Shown: piece by piece, positions 47,122 to 58,184 of the stretch
Numbering within the stretch: position 1 is the stretch's first letter
How the letters are laid out: each line of letters starts with the position of its first letter
NCBI GenBank assembly: GCA_003024785.1
Contig: PUQB01000131.1
Location: 124,001 to 188,000, forward strand
Origin: Selaginella tamariscina
Lineage: Eukaryota; Streptophyta; Lycopodiopsida; Selaginellales; Selaginellaceae
Direction of reading: 5' to 3'
Length of the DNA: 64,000 bases
Position numbers and translations under genes: made by a program
Notes under the pieces: generated by a model
The model's database searches: none
The model's input: the letters and a program-made list of their open reading frames with translations, nothing else
What the model was told of the DNA's origin: nothing

Positions 47122-49319
47122 TTGAGTGTCTTAAGAAATCTATCTTAGTTTGACCAAATGCGCACTTGTTTTTTATTAACATACAATTATTCTCCCTCAA
47201 CCTTTAAAACTCTTTTTTCAAGTGTTCCACATGTTCCTCAATTGTTAAATTAAAGACTAAAATGTCATCAATATACACTACTATGAACTCGTTTAGATAG
47301 TCTTTAAACACATCATCCATCATTGTGCAAAAAAGTTGCTAAAGCATCGCATAACCCGAATGGCAAAACTAGATACTCAAATGATCCATAACGCATTCAA
47401 AAAGCGGTTTTCTCAATGTTATTTTTTGCTACCTAAATTTGATGATACTCAGATCTCAAGTTTATTCTTGAAAAATACTTTGCTTTTGTTAACCTATTAA
47501 ATAAGTTGTCCACTCGTGGAAGAGGATACTTATTTTTTTATAGTTATCACATTCAGTGCTTGATAATCAACACACATCTGCATTGTACCATCCTTTTTCT
47601 TTACAAACAAGATCGGTGCACCATACAATGATTGACTAGGTCAAATGTGTCCTCGACCACTTAATTCTATCAATTATCTCTTCAATTCCACCAACTCTTG
47701 AGAATTCAACTGATATGGGGCTCTTATCACTAGAGACGAACTTAGCAAAATCTTTATCATGTGGTCCACACCTCAACATGGAGGTAGCTCGAGTGGCAAG
47801 TCTTTTAGCAACACATCTTTAAACATGTTTAAGACTTCAAAAATAGGTTTGGGAACAGATTCTTGACCGTCTCCTATCTTGACTTCACCAATATCTAAAA
47901 CCATTGCAAGAAATACACATTTCTGATGTTTAATTGCTTTACACAAATGAGTTAAGGTAAGGAACATAGGATTTCAATTTTTATCAATTAACGTCTCCAT
48001 TTTGAGCGTCGTTTTTTTAATGTCCTCTTTGTCTGTTACAAGTGTGATTCGATTATCTTCAGAACCCCTCATTTCAACTATATGTTTATGAAACTATTCC
48101 ATACTCCACAGAGAGTCAAACCCGGTCATATTCAAAACAATTAAGTCTAGCTTAGCCTTTTAATTTTTAATTTAAACAGGAACTACCCTTGTTATATTAT
48201 TAGTATTTTGAAAACCTATTTTGATCTTTATTTCATTCATTTTTATTATATTTAAATTCAATCAACGAGCTAGACTAGTCAATATAAAATTATATGTTGC
48301 TCCAGTATCAATTATCATTCGGACTCGATCCCTTTGTAGCCTTCCTATCAAATATAACAAAGGGTTAGTTTTGTCTTAAATAATAAATAAAGCAGGTTGT
48401 GTCTGGCACAAACATTACCTCATTTGACTTGTCTTCTAGATCTTTAAGCGTTTCAGGTTCAACAACTTCCTCTTCTACCATCGCCTTAAAATGACCCAAT
48501 TATTGTGAGGGTGCCCGACATTCTTTAGCAAAATGACCATGCTTGTTGCAATTATGACATTTTAAAACTTTACAGACTACATAGGAGCAGGCTTTTGAGC
48601 CGGGCCCTTGGCCTGCTGAGGTGGTGGTAACGCTAATGGTTTCCAAAATCCAGTGGTTCTTGATGTGTCTAAAAACTTAGAATTGGGACTTGCAATTTGA
48701 TTTGATGGTGACTGAGTACCTTCTAAACCCAGGTTTTGGAGGAAATCTCTTCGATTTAAGTTTTGCTTTCTCCTCCTTATTATACAAGTCTTCTAATGAC
48801 ATACCATAAGCAACCTTTTGAACTGCCTCTTGACATTCTCGATAGCTTATTAGCTTGTACCTTTGAATTTCCTTTCACGTCTTTTCATTCAAGCTAACCA
48901 TGAAGCAACTTCGAGCTTCATCATCACTCATATTTGGCACCAAACATCGTACATTTTCGAATCGATAAATGTGGTTTATTGGACTTCCTCGAACTCCGCA
49001 AACCAAGGTCATCTGGCATATATTGCTTTTTTAATCTCTTTTTTCATATATTTTCAACTGTTTCAGTATTCATGTTTACCTTCAACAATCTGCCATCAAG
49101 TCTTAACTTCTCCTTTATAAAACTGCTTGGCTCACGAAACTTTTTGTTTTTCTTATGAAAGTAGCCTTGAAATACCATTCCATATCATACAACTATCCAA
49201 AACCTTGTAATTCCTTGAACCCATCAAATTTGAAGGCTTGATTGATTTGAACTTACTAGGACCTCCACCATTTATTTCCGTCGAAGAATCTGATTTAGAA
49301 ACATAATTCTGAGTTATAC

Positions 49320-49340
49320 TTTTTTTTTTTTTTTTTTTTT
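49320..49340 (+). repeat. Poly-T tract at the inner border of A'
   Basis: About 21 consecutive T, 30 bases before the inverted duplication begins. It may be a homopolymer at the recombination junction or the A-tail of a small retroposed piece on the minus strand. Confidence 0.7.
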
Positions 49341-49436
49341 CCGTGTGTCTAATTGTAAAACATTTAGTACTTCAATTCTTTTAAAATATACATCAGTGGA
49401 CAAATATGTGACGATGGGATCATATAGAGAGGGGAA

Positions 49437-49607
49437 GGAAGCATAATCCGCTGCTGTTTAGGGAGCAATCCCCACATTTCCTGGCTGACGAGGTAATCCG
49501 GCGATTGGAGAGAGGAGAATGCGAGCATCCGGTTCCCAAGAACATGAGAACAGTCTCTCGGCAATTCGCATCAAATCTTTTTTATCTTATTATTATAAAG
49601 AAAGAAC
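49437..49607. other. Insertion of about 170 bp present only in A'
   Basis: The left arm reads straight across this point (near 6,660). In A' a piece with moderate GC content is added, flanked by GGAA-like bases. No recognised family. Confidence 0.55.
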
Positions 49608-49889
49608 GGAATGTTTAAACACTTTTAAATTTAACTTAATAAGATGTGTGTGTGTGTGAGAGAGAAAGGTTAACAAAGTTTCGGAGTAGTTAAAGTTCGT
49701 ATATATTAATTAAAACTATGTGTTTTAGGGTTACAATTGCAAAAATTCACCTACTGTGATTTATTATTTGTTTATAACTTAATGTAACGCTATCAATTTG
49801 TTATTTAGATAATGTTTTAAAAGTAAATTTATTTATTATTTAATCTATGGGATGAATGCCATTGCCCTAGAATACCAATGGTATAGTCC

Positions 49890-52800
49890 TTTCAAAACTT
49901 TATGGCGGACGGCGATGTGAGGGTGCGGATCTTGCGCCCAAAGAGCGCCCCTCTGCAATGCAGCTATCATTCGACCGAGGTGCTAAGGCGCGAATTTGGC
50001 GGCGGCACTCTTCGGGATTCGACGGGAAAACTTGTACACGGGGGCGACCATCGGATTCCTGCCGGAGAGTACATCTATGTTTGCGGTATGATTTGAGTTT
50101 CCCATAAAACTTGCTCGCTGTTTCTCTCAGGTTTTGAGAAGCGCCTGTTTGATGGTCTGCAGCGAGTGAGCGAGTACAGCAAGGAGGGCCCCAGCGCTAG
50201 TCCTCCCTGTCTCGTGACGTCCTGCGTATAGCCCTGGCGGGGTGGCAGTTTCACCTGGTCCTACATGGTGCTCCTCTACCGATGGTTAATGCCATACACG
50301 AAATGGTAGAGCTGATCTGGACGGCAGATGAGGACTGGCTGAATGGGCTGATTGGAGCGATTGGCGAGAGGTACAGCGCAGATGCTCTTTTTCCGGCCAT
50401 ACTCGAGTACGCAAGCGCACCCCAGGAACCTCCAGGTGTAGAACTTGTGCTCAAGCGCGGGTGGACTCGTCCTTACGAGGATCCTTTCGATTTCAAAGTA
50501 GTCGACTACGTTCACAACGTGCTCGAGGGCTATGTTGGGACCTGGTGCAGCGAGGCTGCATATTACGCAGCGTGGACCGCCATCATACAGAGCTCTGGGG
50601 GAAAGTCGAGAACAATATGTCAGCTGTCTACCAAGGGAGTTCACGTGGCTTACGTCTCCTTCCTCAAAGACGGGAGTTCAGGGCTTCCCAAGCGAAGCCC
50701 GTAGCCGACGTATTGACGGACGCCAACGACCCACGCAGTGTTGCGGCATGGGTTTTTGCCATGCTTTTGGAGCTCTCAAATGGAGCTTCAAGTCCCGAGG
50801 ATTGGCTGGCAATGCAGATGGAGGAGTGGGTGGGAATGCATATGGACGACAAACAAGAGGCCAAGGAGAAGGTCGAAAAACATAAGACACAAGTGAAGCA
50901 GTGGTACGATTTCTTGTGCTTGTGCTTCTGAATGATTTTTGTGCTTGTCCGTTCCAGCTATCACCAACTCCGGGAGGAGGTTTATAAGGAAGTGACTCTT
51001 CCGAACCCTGGCCCGGGAGAGCAATGGGATTGTCCCCTGTTGAGGAAGTGGGTCAAGAAGAAGACTGACGTTGTCTTCTCCAATTTGTTGGAGAAGACCA
51101 GCACCAAAGATGTCTCGTTGGAGAAGATGAAGATTGTGATTTGCCTGGACGAGGCCGCATCACTCTTTGGAGAGGTACAAGGCTCATTCTTAGCACCAGG
51201 CGGTTCTTCTCCTGTATCCAGCGTGGATCGTGGATTTCGGACTGGTGCAGACACTGCAGGAAAGCTTGGCCTGGTGTTTCCCGATAAGATGTACGATCCC
51301 AGCGCGCGTGCAACGGCTCCCGAGTCAAAGTTTTTCCAGCCGATCAGCGTGGTGGGCATTCTGCAGGCCGCGGTAAAGAGCTTCTGCGGTTGATGTCTTC
51401 ACACCTGAAAAAGGCAGTCGATCCGACCATCCCCTCGGAAGATGTGTCAAAGGAGCTTTTTAAGTGGGGTCGGCCTCTGTGGAAGTCTGCTTTGGAAGAG
51501 ACTGACTTGGATGCGGCCCTTACGTTTGCCATGCAGAAACTCCTGGGCGGGATCCCGTCGGCACAAGTATCACGAGAAAACATGACAGAGGCCATGGGTA
51601 TGGCCATTCTCGGGGTAGCAGCTGGCCTGGAAGTGGCGGCCTGGTCAAACTTAGCTAAAGATATGGTAGCGTGCACATGCGGACGGTCAGTCATATTGCT
51701 GAAGAGCGTGATCAAGTTTTCTCGGCCGATGCGTTGGAGCCGATATTGGGTGAGGCCGCTGCCAAAATCTTGCGATCCAATCTGAGCGCAGTGCTGGAGG
51801 TGCCTGAGAGGGTTTTCAAGCAGGCTTTTGTTATAGAGGGCGAGAGGAGAGATAGTGGGGCGCCTGATCATGGTCTTGGCCATGCATGCCTGTTGCAGTG
51901 GCCACCCAGTGCAAAGTTCTTCAACATGTACAGCCACCCCGTCAAAATCGCTGATTTTCTCACCAAGTTGTGCGGGGGCTTAAAGATTGAAGCTGAAGGT
52001 CTTGTATGCTTCAACAGGTTCATCATGGTGGACAGGGAAAAGATCACCGGGGACCACCTGCTCCTTTGTTTCATCTGCTGCGTAGCCATTTTCCGCAGCG
52101 CAATCAGAAGGGGTTCGATGCCATCTTGCCAGTACTACTTCCAGGGAAAGGATGGGAAGTACGAGCGAGGGCAGAGAATATGCAAGGGTGCCAGTTCAGA
52201 TTAGAAACAGGGATACATACACAGTCGGGTCTGGTTCTCTTCTACCACATATCTGTGAGCTCGCACGTGGATCGCTTGTAACACACATCAGTGAGCTACC
52301 ACCAAAGGTACCAACGGCTGAGGGGGACGTCGAGAGGTACCAACAGCGGAGGAGGACGCACCAGTGATCTACCAGCAAAGTACCAATGGCGGAGGGGGGC
52401 GTACCAGTGATCTACCACCAAAGATACCACATGTCCATGAGCTCGCGGCAACAGCGTCAACGGAAAGGTAAATGCTTTGGTGGTTTTGTACCCTGACAAA
52501 TTTGAGTTTTCTGTATGTTTTTCAGACTTTTGAAGGACGACACAGCACCTTCTGAACCTCGTAAAAGAAGAAGGTAAATTTACCTCTAGTATTCTTTTCT
52601 GGTAAAAGAACTAATGTGATGATCATAGTAGCCGCAATGTGGGCCGGGTGGAATACCGTGAGTCCTCTGATTCGGATGATCCCAAGAAAGAAGATTGGGA
52701 TCCTGATTATCTACCTTCAGCAGACAAACCGAAGATGTTGATGATGAGCGAAATCCAAAGAGAATACGTGTTGATAAGGAGGCAAAGCTGAAAATGCCAT

Positions 52801-53190
52801 TCGGCATTTATCTGCATCTTGGAGGCCGGAACAAGTCTAAGACAGTAGAATTGGCAGAGGAAGGCCAGGTTTTGATCATTCATCGGCTGGAGTATTTCAT
52901 TCCTCAAGGTATTAATTAGTACATACTTTTCTTTGGCATTCTCATTTGTTATGTGCAGCCGGACGAGCTGAATGCCTTACGGAATCTGCGGTCAGCCTTC
53001 TTCAAGCTGGCAGATCATAATTCAAGGCAAGGGAGGAGAAATCGTAAAGCATAGTCTCACCAACTACTTCAAGCCGGAGGAGGTGGGGCGTGTTGGGTCT
53101 CTCAATTTGCTTTGGCCTTATGTTATGTTTCTCTTGTATAGCCCATGGAAGATCCATTCGGCCGCTTCCTCAAGGAGAAGGATGCGTAAG
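49890..53190 (+). pseudogene. Crinkler (CR)-type NTPase-nuclease gene, fossil, copy A'
   Basis: Inverted copy of the gene at 2,932-6,325 with the same parts in order: header (about 49,900-50,095), NTPase (about 50,140-51,620; Walker B KIVICLDEAASLFG near 51,130, GRPLW near 51,470), nuclease-like part (about 51,900-52,200) and charged tail ending EDPFGRFLKEKDA at about 53,190. It is broken and shows a few more breaks than the left copy. Near identity with the left copy means the duplication is young compared with the surrounding retroelements. Confidence 0.8.
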
Positions 53191-53583
53191 ACCGGAGACT
53201 TTATGTGTTTCATTTTGTTCCAGAGGTATGTGTTTTTAAATATAACTTTATGACTTACATTAAGATTAGAATAAAGCTTTATAACTTATCTTATTAAACG
53301 CATCTGACATTCATATGATTAAATGCAACACACATAAATATACACACATCTAAATCTATATGCTGGACGTACACATTTTAAAATCTCATATCCAAAATGC
53401 CTGTGTAGCTATTTTCTTTATTCTAGTATTTGAATAGGGGGTTGAAACTTACTTTGATGAATTATAAGAATTATATGCGGGAATATGCTTTAAATAGGAG
53501 GTACATTTTATATGTGGGCATAGATTAATTTTAGTTTTCATCAATACCCACTGAGTTTCTGTCGTCACATATCTATATCATAG

Positions 53584-54420
53584 GAGTCACATTCAAGTTC
53601 TGGAAGACACTACCGATGCTTTCTCTCAGAATACAGAGACTTCCTATTACATGTTCTCAAAGAACATTCTGGTGAATATTCGATTACAATTAAGCTCTTT
53701 GCTGCTGGTTAACTCCACGTGTCTTCGTTTTTTCCTTCTGCATATTCATTTAATTTTTAATTATTATGTTCATATGTTTATTAACGTTTAATATATATTA
53801 TGATATTTTTCTTACAGGTTTGCCACAGCACCATTGAGTAGTTAAAAAGAGGCTTCTTTTCTATGTAAAGGACTTCCTGCAATTGCATGGGATGAGGATG
53901 AACTTCCTCCAGCTGGAGCTACGTTACATACACATTTCTTCATCATTTGGGTGCCCAGGTATATATGTGCATACACATGTTTCTGTGTGTGTCATAATTG
54001 GTTTTTGTAGTCAATTGTTTAGTCCTCCACTGCGTGTGTGTGTGTGACACACACACAGAGAGCATATATGCAGTTAGACAATACCATTTATACTGAAGAT
54101 TGGCATATCATCAAGCTATGTATGTGAAATAGGATAGAGGTATACATAGTTGTACATGAGGGTTAATATCTGGTATATATCTAGCTATTTAGTCTGGGTC
54201 TAGTTTCTCTCTTCGGACAGCTTCGGACGAGCCACCAGGCCTGCTGCTTTGTTGCTTATCGACCGTTCGTTAGATCTGATAACCCCGACATCCCATTTAT
54301 TCGATAGACTATTCTCGATTCTCCGACGTGTTGAGGAGAATTCTACTGATAAAAGACCACGACATGATGTGCAAATCCCATCCGTTGATGAAGAATAAAC
54401 CATTCTCAAAGATGGTTTTC
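53584..54420 (+). pseudogene. MIP3: MIP3/SCFD2-like gene fragment, copy A'
   Basis: The same three exon blocks as at 1,710-2,543, now on the plus strand: 53,584-53,707, 53,818-53,958 and about 54,205-54,420. Exon lengths (124 and 141 nt for the first two) and splice borders are conserved between arms. The same in-frame stop in the second block is present in both, so the damage predates the duplication. Confidence 0.8.
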
Positions 54421-54439
54421 TTACAGGGTAGTTAATCAT

Positions 54440-55465
54440 ATATATGAATGTGAAACTATATATATAAAAATATATATATAGTGTGTTTTGTGTGTGTGTG
54501 TGTGTAGCTTATTAATTATTACATTAGCTTAATTCATGATGTTTTCTAAACTTTCTAATGCAACACACACACGCTCGCGCCCGCACACATATGTATTAAT
54601 AGTTTATTTTTTATATAGTTCACTAAGCAGAAAGTGAAGACAAGTATATTATTTTTTCAATTCCGGCAAAATGGAACTTTTTAAAATAATTTTTGTAGAT
54701 ACCAAGTTTATGTTAATGAAATTGATTTCCAAATAAAATTTATGCCAAAAAATTGCAAAGGAATATTCTTCAAAGATTCTGTTGTGTGGATATTACTTGT
54801 TAACACATTTAATGTAAAAATTTTTATAGATATAATATAACATCTGAATAAGAAACTTCAAGCTTTCTTCAATTAAGTAATAATACAAATTCATTCAAAG
54901 TTTATATTATACATTAAAATTTAATTTATTATTATCTCAATTATTATGTTTCATTTGTGCACATATAGACATTTGTTCCCATGTGTAACAACTTTAAACA
55001 ATAAACATATTTGTACATACTTCTTGAGTATATTTTAATTTTTATATATTTAAAATTTCTTAAGTAAAACTTAAGATTAAATTACAGTTTGGACAAATTA
55101 TTCTTTATATATATACTTCATTAAACCTTAAACATAGCATATTATTAAATAATTAAACTTTCAGGTTAACTCATTTTTCTTTTATTAAACAGTAATATGG
55201 TCTTTAATTTTATATTCAAGTTCTAACACAATATATGAGTTAAAATGTTTATAAAAACAATAAGTTACATGAACATTATAATTTTGATAAAATTAGAAAG
55301 TTTATAACATGTATATATGTTCTAAAATTTAAGTGAAATAACATTTTACTTAAGTATATGCATATGCATACATATATATATACATATGGATAAACTACTA
55401 CTGGTATATTTTAATTTGTTAATAATACTATATTTAAAAGAATATAAATATAAATGTCGTTTTGG
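54440..55465. other. AT-rich spacer, copy in A'
   Basis: Counterpart of 656-1,689. It has (GT)n near 54,481-54,505 and (TA)n runs. No gene. Confidence 0.6.
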
Positions 55466-55469
55466 CCGT

Positions 55470-56479
55470 CGGATCAAATATTAATCTGAACAAAATGTTC
55501 GATTGAATTTTTGAAAATATATTTTCGAAATGTTCTACGACACAACATGACTACCCATATGGCTATACACCCACTAAATTCTTCCATTTTAATAAGGAAG
55601 TAAAACAACATGATCACACTATAAAAGTGTTTTACTCCCATGTAAGTAGGTATGAAGTTTTTTAAAACCCCAAATAGCAGCAAGACATTCTTTTCAGTAA
55701 TAGAATAATTTCGTACAACAAGCTTGAGTATTTGACTAATGTAAACCACTGAGTGTTAAATAAAAAAATCCGTAACATCGGTTTGCATTAACACACCACC
55801 AATACCAATATCTAACATATCTATTTGAAAAATGAATGGACAAGTGGTATTGAAGTAGTGGTGGAATTGTCAAAAACTCTTTTAACTAGTCAAATACTTA
55901 CAAACACCTGTGAGTCCACCTGAAAGGTACTTATGGACGAACTAATTCCTGAAGAGGGCAATTTAATCAGTGAGATGATCGATGAACCAACCTAAGTATT
56001 ACACCTTGCCCAAGAAATGCTGGACTTTTTGTACCATAGGGAACAAGGGAATTCTCAAATAGCTCGCAACTTTGTTGGATCCACTTGTAAACTCTCTTAA
56101 GATATATGGTAACCTAAGTAAGTGGTGTTGGTCAAACTGAACACACACTTCTCAAGTTTCAACTTTAAGTCAATTTTTCAAAATTGATTGAGAACTTGCT
56201 GTACATCACGAATGTGATCCTTTCAAGAATCAGACTCATGAATTAGCACATCATTGATAAAATCGGTAATGATATCAAGCATATCTGAAAGAAGCTCATC
56301 CATTATGCGTTGAAAGGTGGTAAGAATTAAAGTTAATCCAAAAGGCATAACTAAAAACTCATAAAGACCAAATGGTGTCCGAAAGGTCTTTTTTGGAATA
56401 TCCTCCTCAACTATAAGAACCTGCTAATATCTTGATGCCAAATCCAACTTAATAAACTATTGACTCTAACCCAATCGAT
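55470..56479 (-). mobile_element. Ty3 reverse transcriptase / RNase H fossil
   Basis: On the minus strand the region near 56,390-56,220 reads an FGLYEFLVMPFGLT-like then FQRIMDELL-like pattern of Ty3 reverse transcriptase, followed leftward by RNase H shared with 1-655. Broken many times and old. Element B' is inserted at its right edge (56,480). Confidence 0.75.
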
Positions 56480-56781
56480 TGCACGTTGTAACTAAAATGG
56501 GCATGATACATGAAAATGGGAATATAAAATAAATTACTAATTAATACTTAAGTTTTAATTATTAATTAATATTTAATTAATATAATTAAGCCTTAAATAT
56601 TAATTAATTAAAAATTAATCCTTCAATAACCTTACTTAGTAAGGAATATTCCTAAAATATCTTAGAATATTCATATTATTCTTCTAAAAATAGTTTACAA
56701 TAATTAAAAAATACTATCAAACATAATTACAAATGAAATCATTTCCTTATCAACATGTTAATTTTTTATAAATACTTTTTC

Positions 56782-58078
56782 CTAACCATACAGAGAAATC
56801 TCCTCATTTTGTCTAAATCATCACTCTCCGGATTAATCAAATCATTTTGGTCAATATCTTGATGTTGTTGCCACCACTTAACACTCTCACGAATGCAATT
56901 GGGAGTTGCCATCCTTGTTAATACATAAGATGTGATAAGAACAGGTCTGCATAAAGGCTCATCTAAAAATGACGTTCCTTAAAATAATATTATAAAGCGC
57001 CCGGTTGCTATCCTTCATTTTATAAAATTCAAAATCACGAGAAAGAAAAGCTTCAGGAAATGTTTGATACGGTGGATACTGCTCACAAAATTTTCGAGAT
57101 TCTTCTTTCTGAGGCACGTATCCAAGTATTCACTAGCTCATCCATGATTGGTATCAGAATATGGATCGAAAGTGATTGGATGACAAGCAATGTTTTGGTT
57201 GAGCATAGCCTTCTGAGGAGAGTCGTCTACCACTAAGATATGTGCGTTCTTCATTATCCTTAATTAAATTGATCCCCATGAAGCCCAATTATCTTTCATT
57301 CTTGAAGAAGTATGGCTTGCTTTCCTTTCTTATATTGTGAAATTCGAGAGGTTTATAACATATTCGCTGGTCAAAAATCCAATCTTTACGAATCACCTCT
57401 TCTGCAACACTACAATGTTTCTTAAGCAAATTCAACAGCGGTTAAGTTGTGAATCTGCATGCATGACCAAATCCCCACAAGCGCACCCATCTCCTTAAGC
57501 TTTTGAAAGAGACGATCCAACCCTGGACGAAAAAATAATATCATATCGAAATTTACCATGACAAGGAATGAAATCTCCTTGTTTGATTTCTTTTTTCTAT
57601 CCTCGGGCCTTTGTCGATGAAGCAGAACACCATTGACATCCAACAACACAATATGGCCATGAGTAACAGGGTAGTTGCCTCTTGAATACTTTGCAATCAC
57701 TTGTTTGCTCCCTTTCACATTTATCTGTTGACACTATATTCGTTGCCTATCCCTTATCATTTAATTGTACATCATCCTTACAAGATTCAGATATTGCAGG
57801 CGCTGAAGAAATTGATTTCGGAACTGAAGCCAATAAAAATGTGATGAAAAAACTGAAGTGGCCCCATGGTAACGATGTTTTGAGCTGCATTATTATCCAT
57901 TTCCTGCATGAACTCTGTCATTCTGACATGTGGCACAAGAAATTTGCCAAACCCCTCTCTTACCTCATGCCAATGCTGAAAATCCATGTTCTCAATTGTT
58001 TCATTACATCTGCAAAATGATAGTTAGCTGCCTTAAATTATCAAGGTATATTATTTACCTTGTTAATGTGTGACCCAT
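56782..58078 (-). pseudogene. FCP1-like phosphatase gene, decayed copy in B'
   Basis: Counterpart of 8,845-10,161 with the same order. LLDVNGVLLH near 57,640 keeps the D-V-N-G-V form, so the Asn predates the split of the two copies. Several small deletions break the frame, for example near 57,145 and 57,440. Probably not functional. Confidence 0.75.
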
Positions 58079-58184
58079 GTTTGAACTAAAAGCTTCATTA
58101 ATCCTTGAGAATTTATTTTCTGTACAAATATAAAAAAATATACAAAAATGCCTTATGTTACACTCATTTACAACTATTCATTAA

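Larger units (their letters stand above)
40625..49318 (-). mobile_element. Third chromovirus fossil, minus strand, interrupted three times
   Basis: Read leftward: a gag part with a zinc knuckle near 48,560-48,500, a protease-like region, reverse transcriptase (about 47,770-47,130), RNase H (about 45,410-44,860), the integrase zinc-binding part and start of the core (44,828-44,213: HHNVPLVGHSGRHKT, CPTCQQVKNQ, TLDFVTRLPKS), and the chromodomain region (41,105-40,780). It is split by two solo LTRs (42,511-44,212 and 45,427-47,121) and a 0.8-kb insert. An LTR remnant may lie at 40,625-40,745. Heavily broken and the oldest layer here. Confidence 0.85.
49372..56085. repeat. Segment A', right arm of the inverted duplication
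   Basis: Reverse complement of 1-6,736, with small indels and one added piece of about 170 bases (49,437-49,607). The order is the same: CR-type gene, MIP3-like exons, AT-rich spacer, Ty3 relic. Confidence 0.9.
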
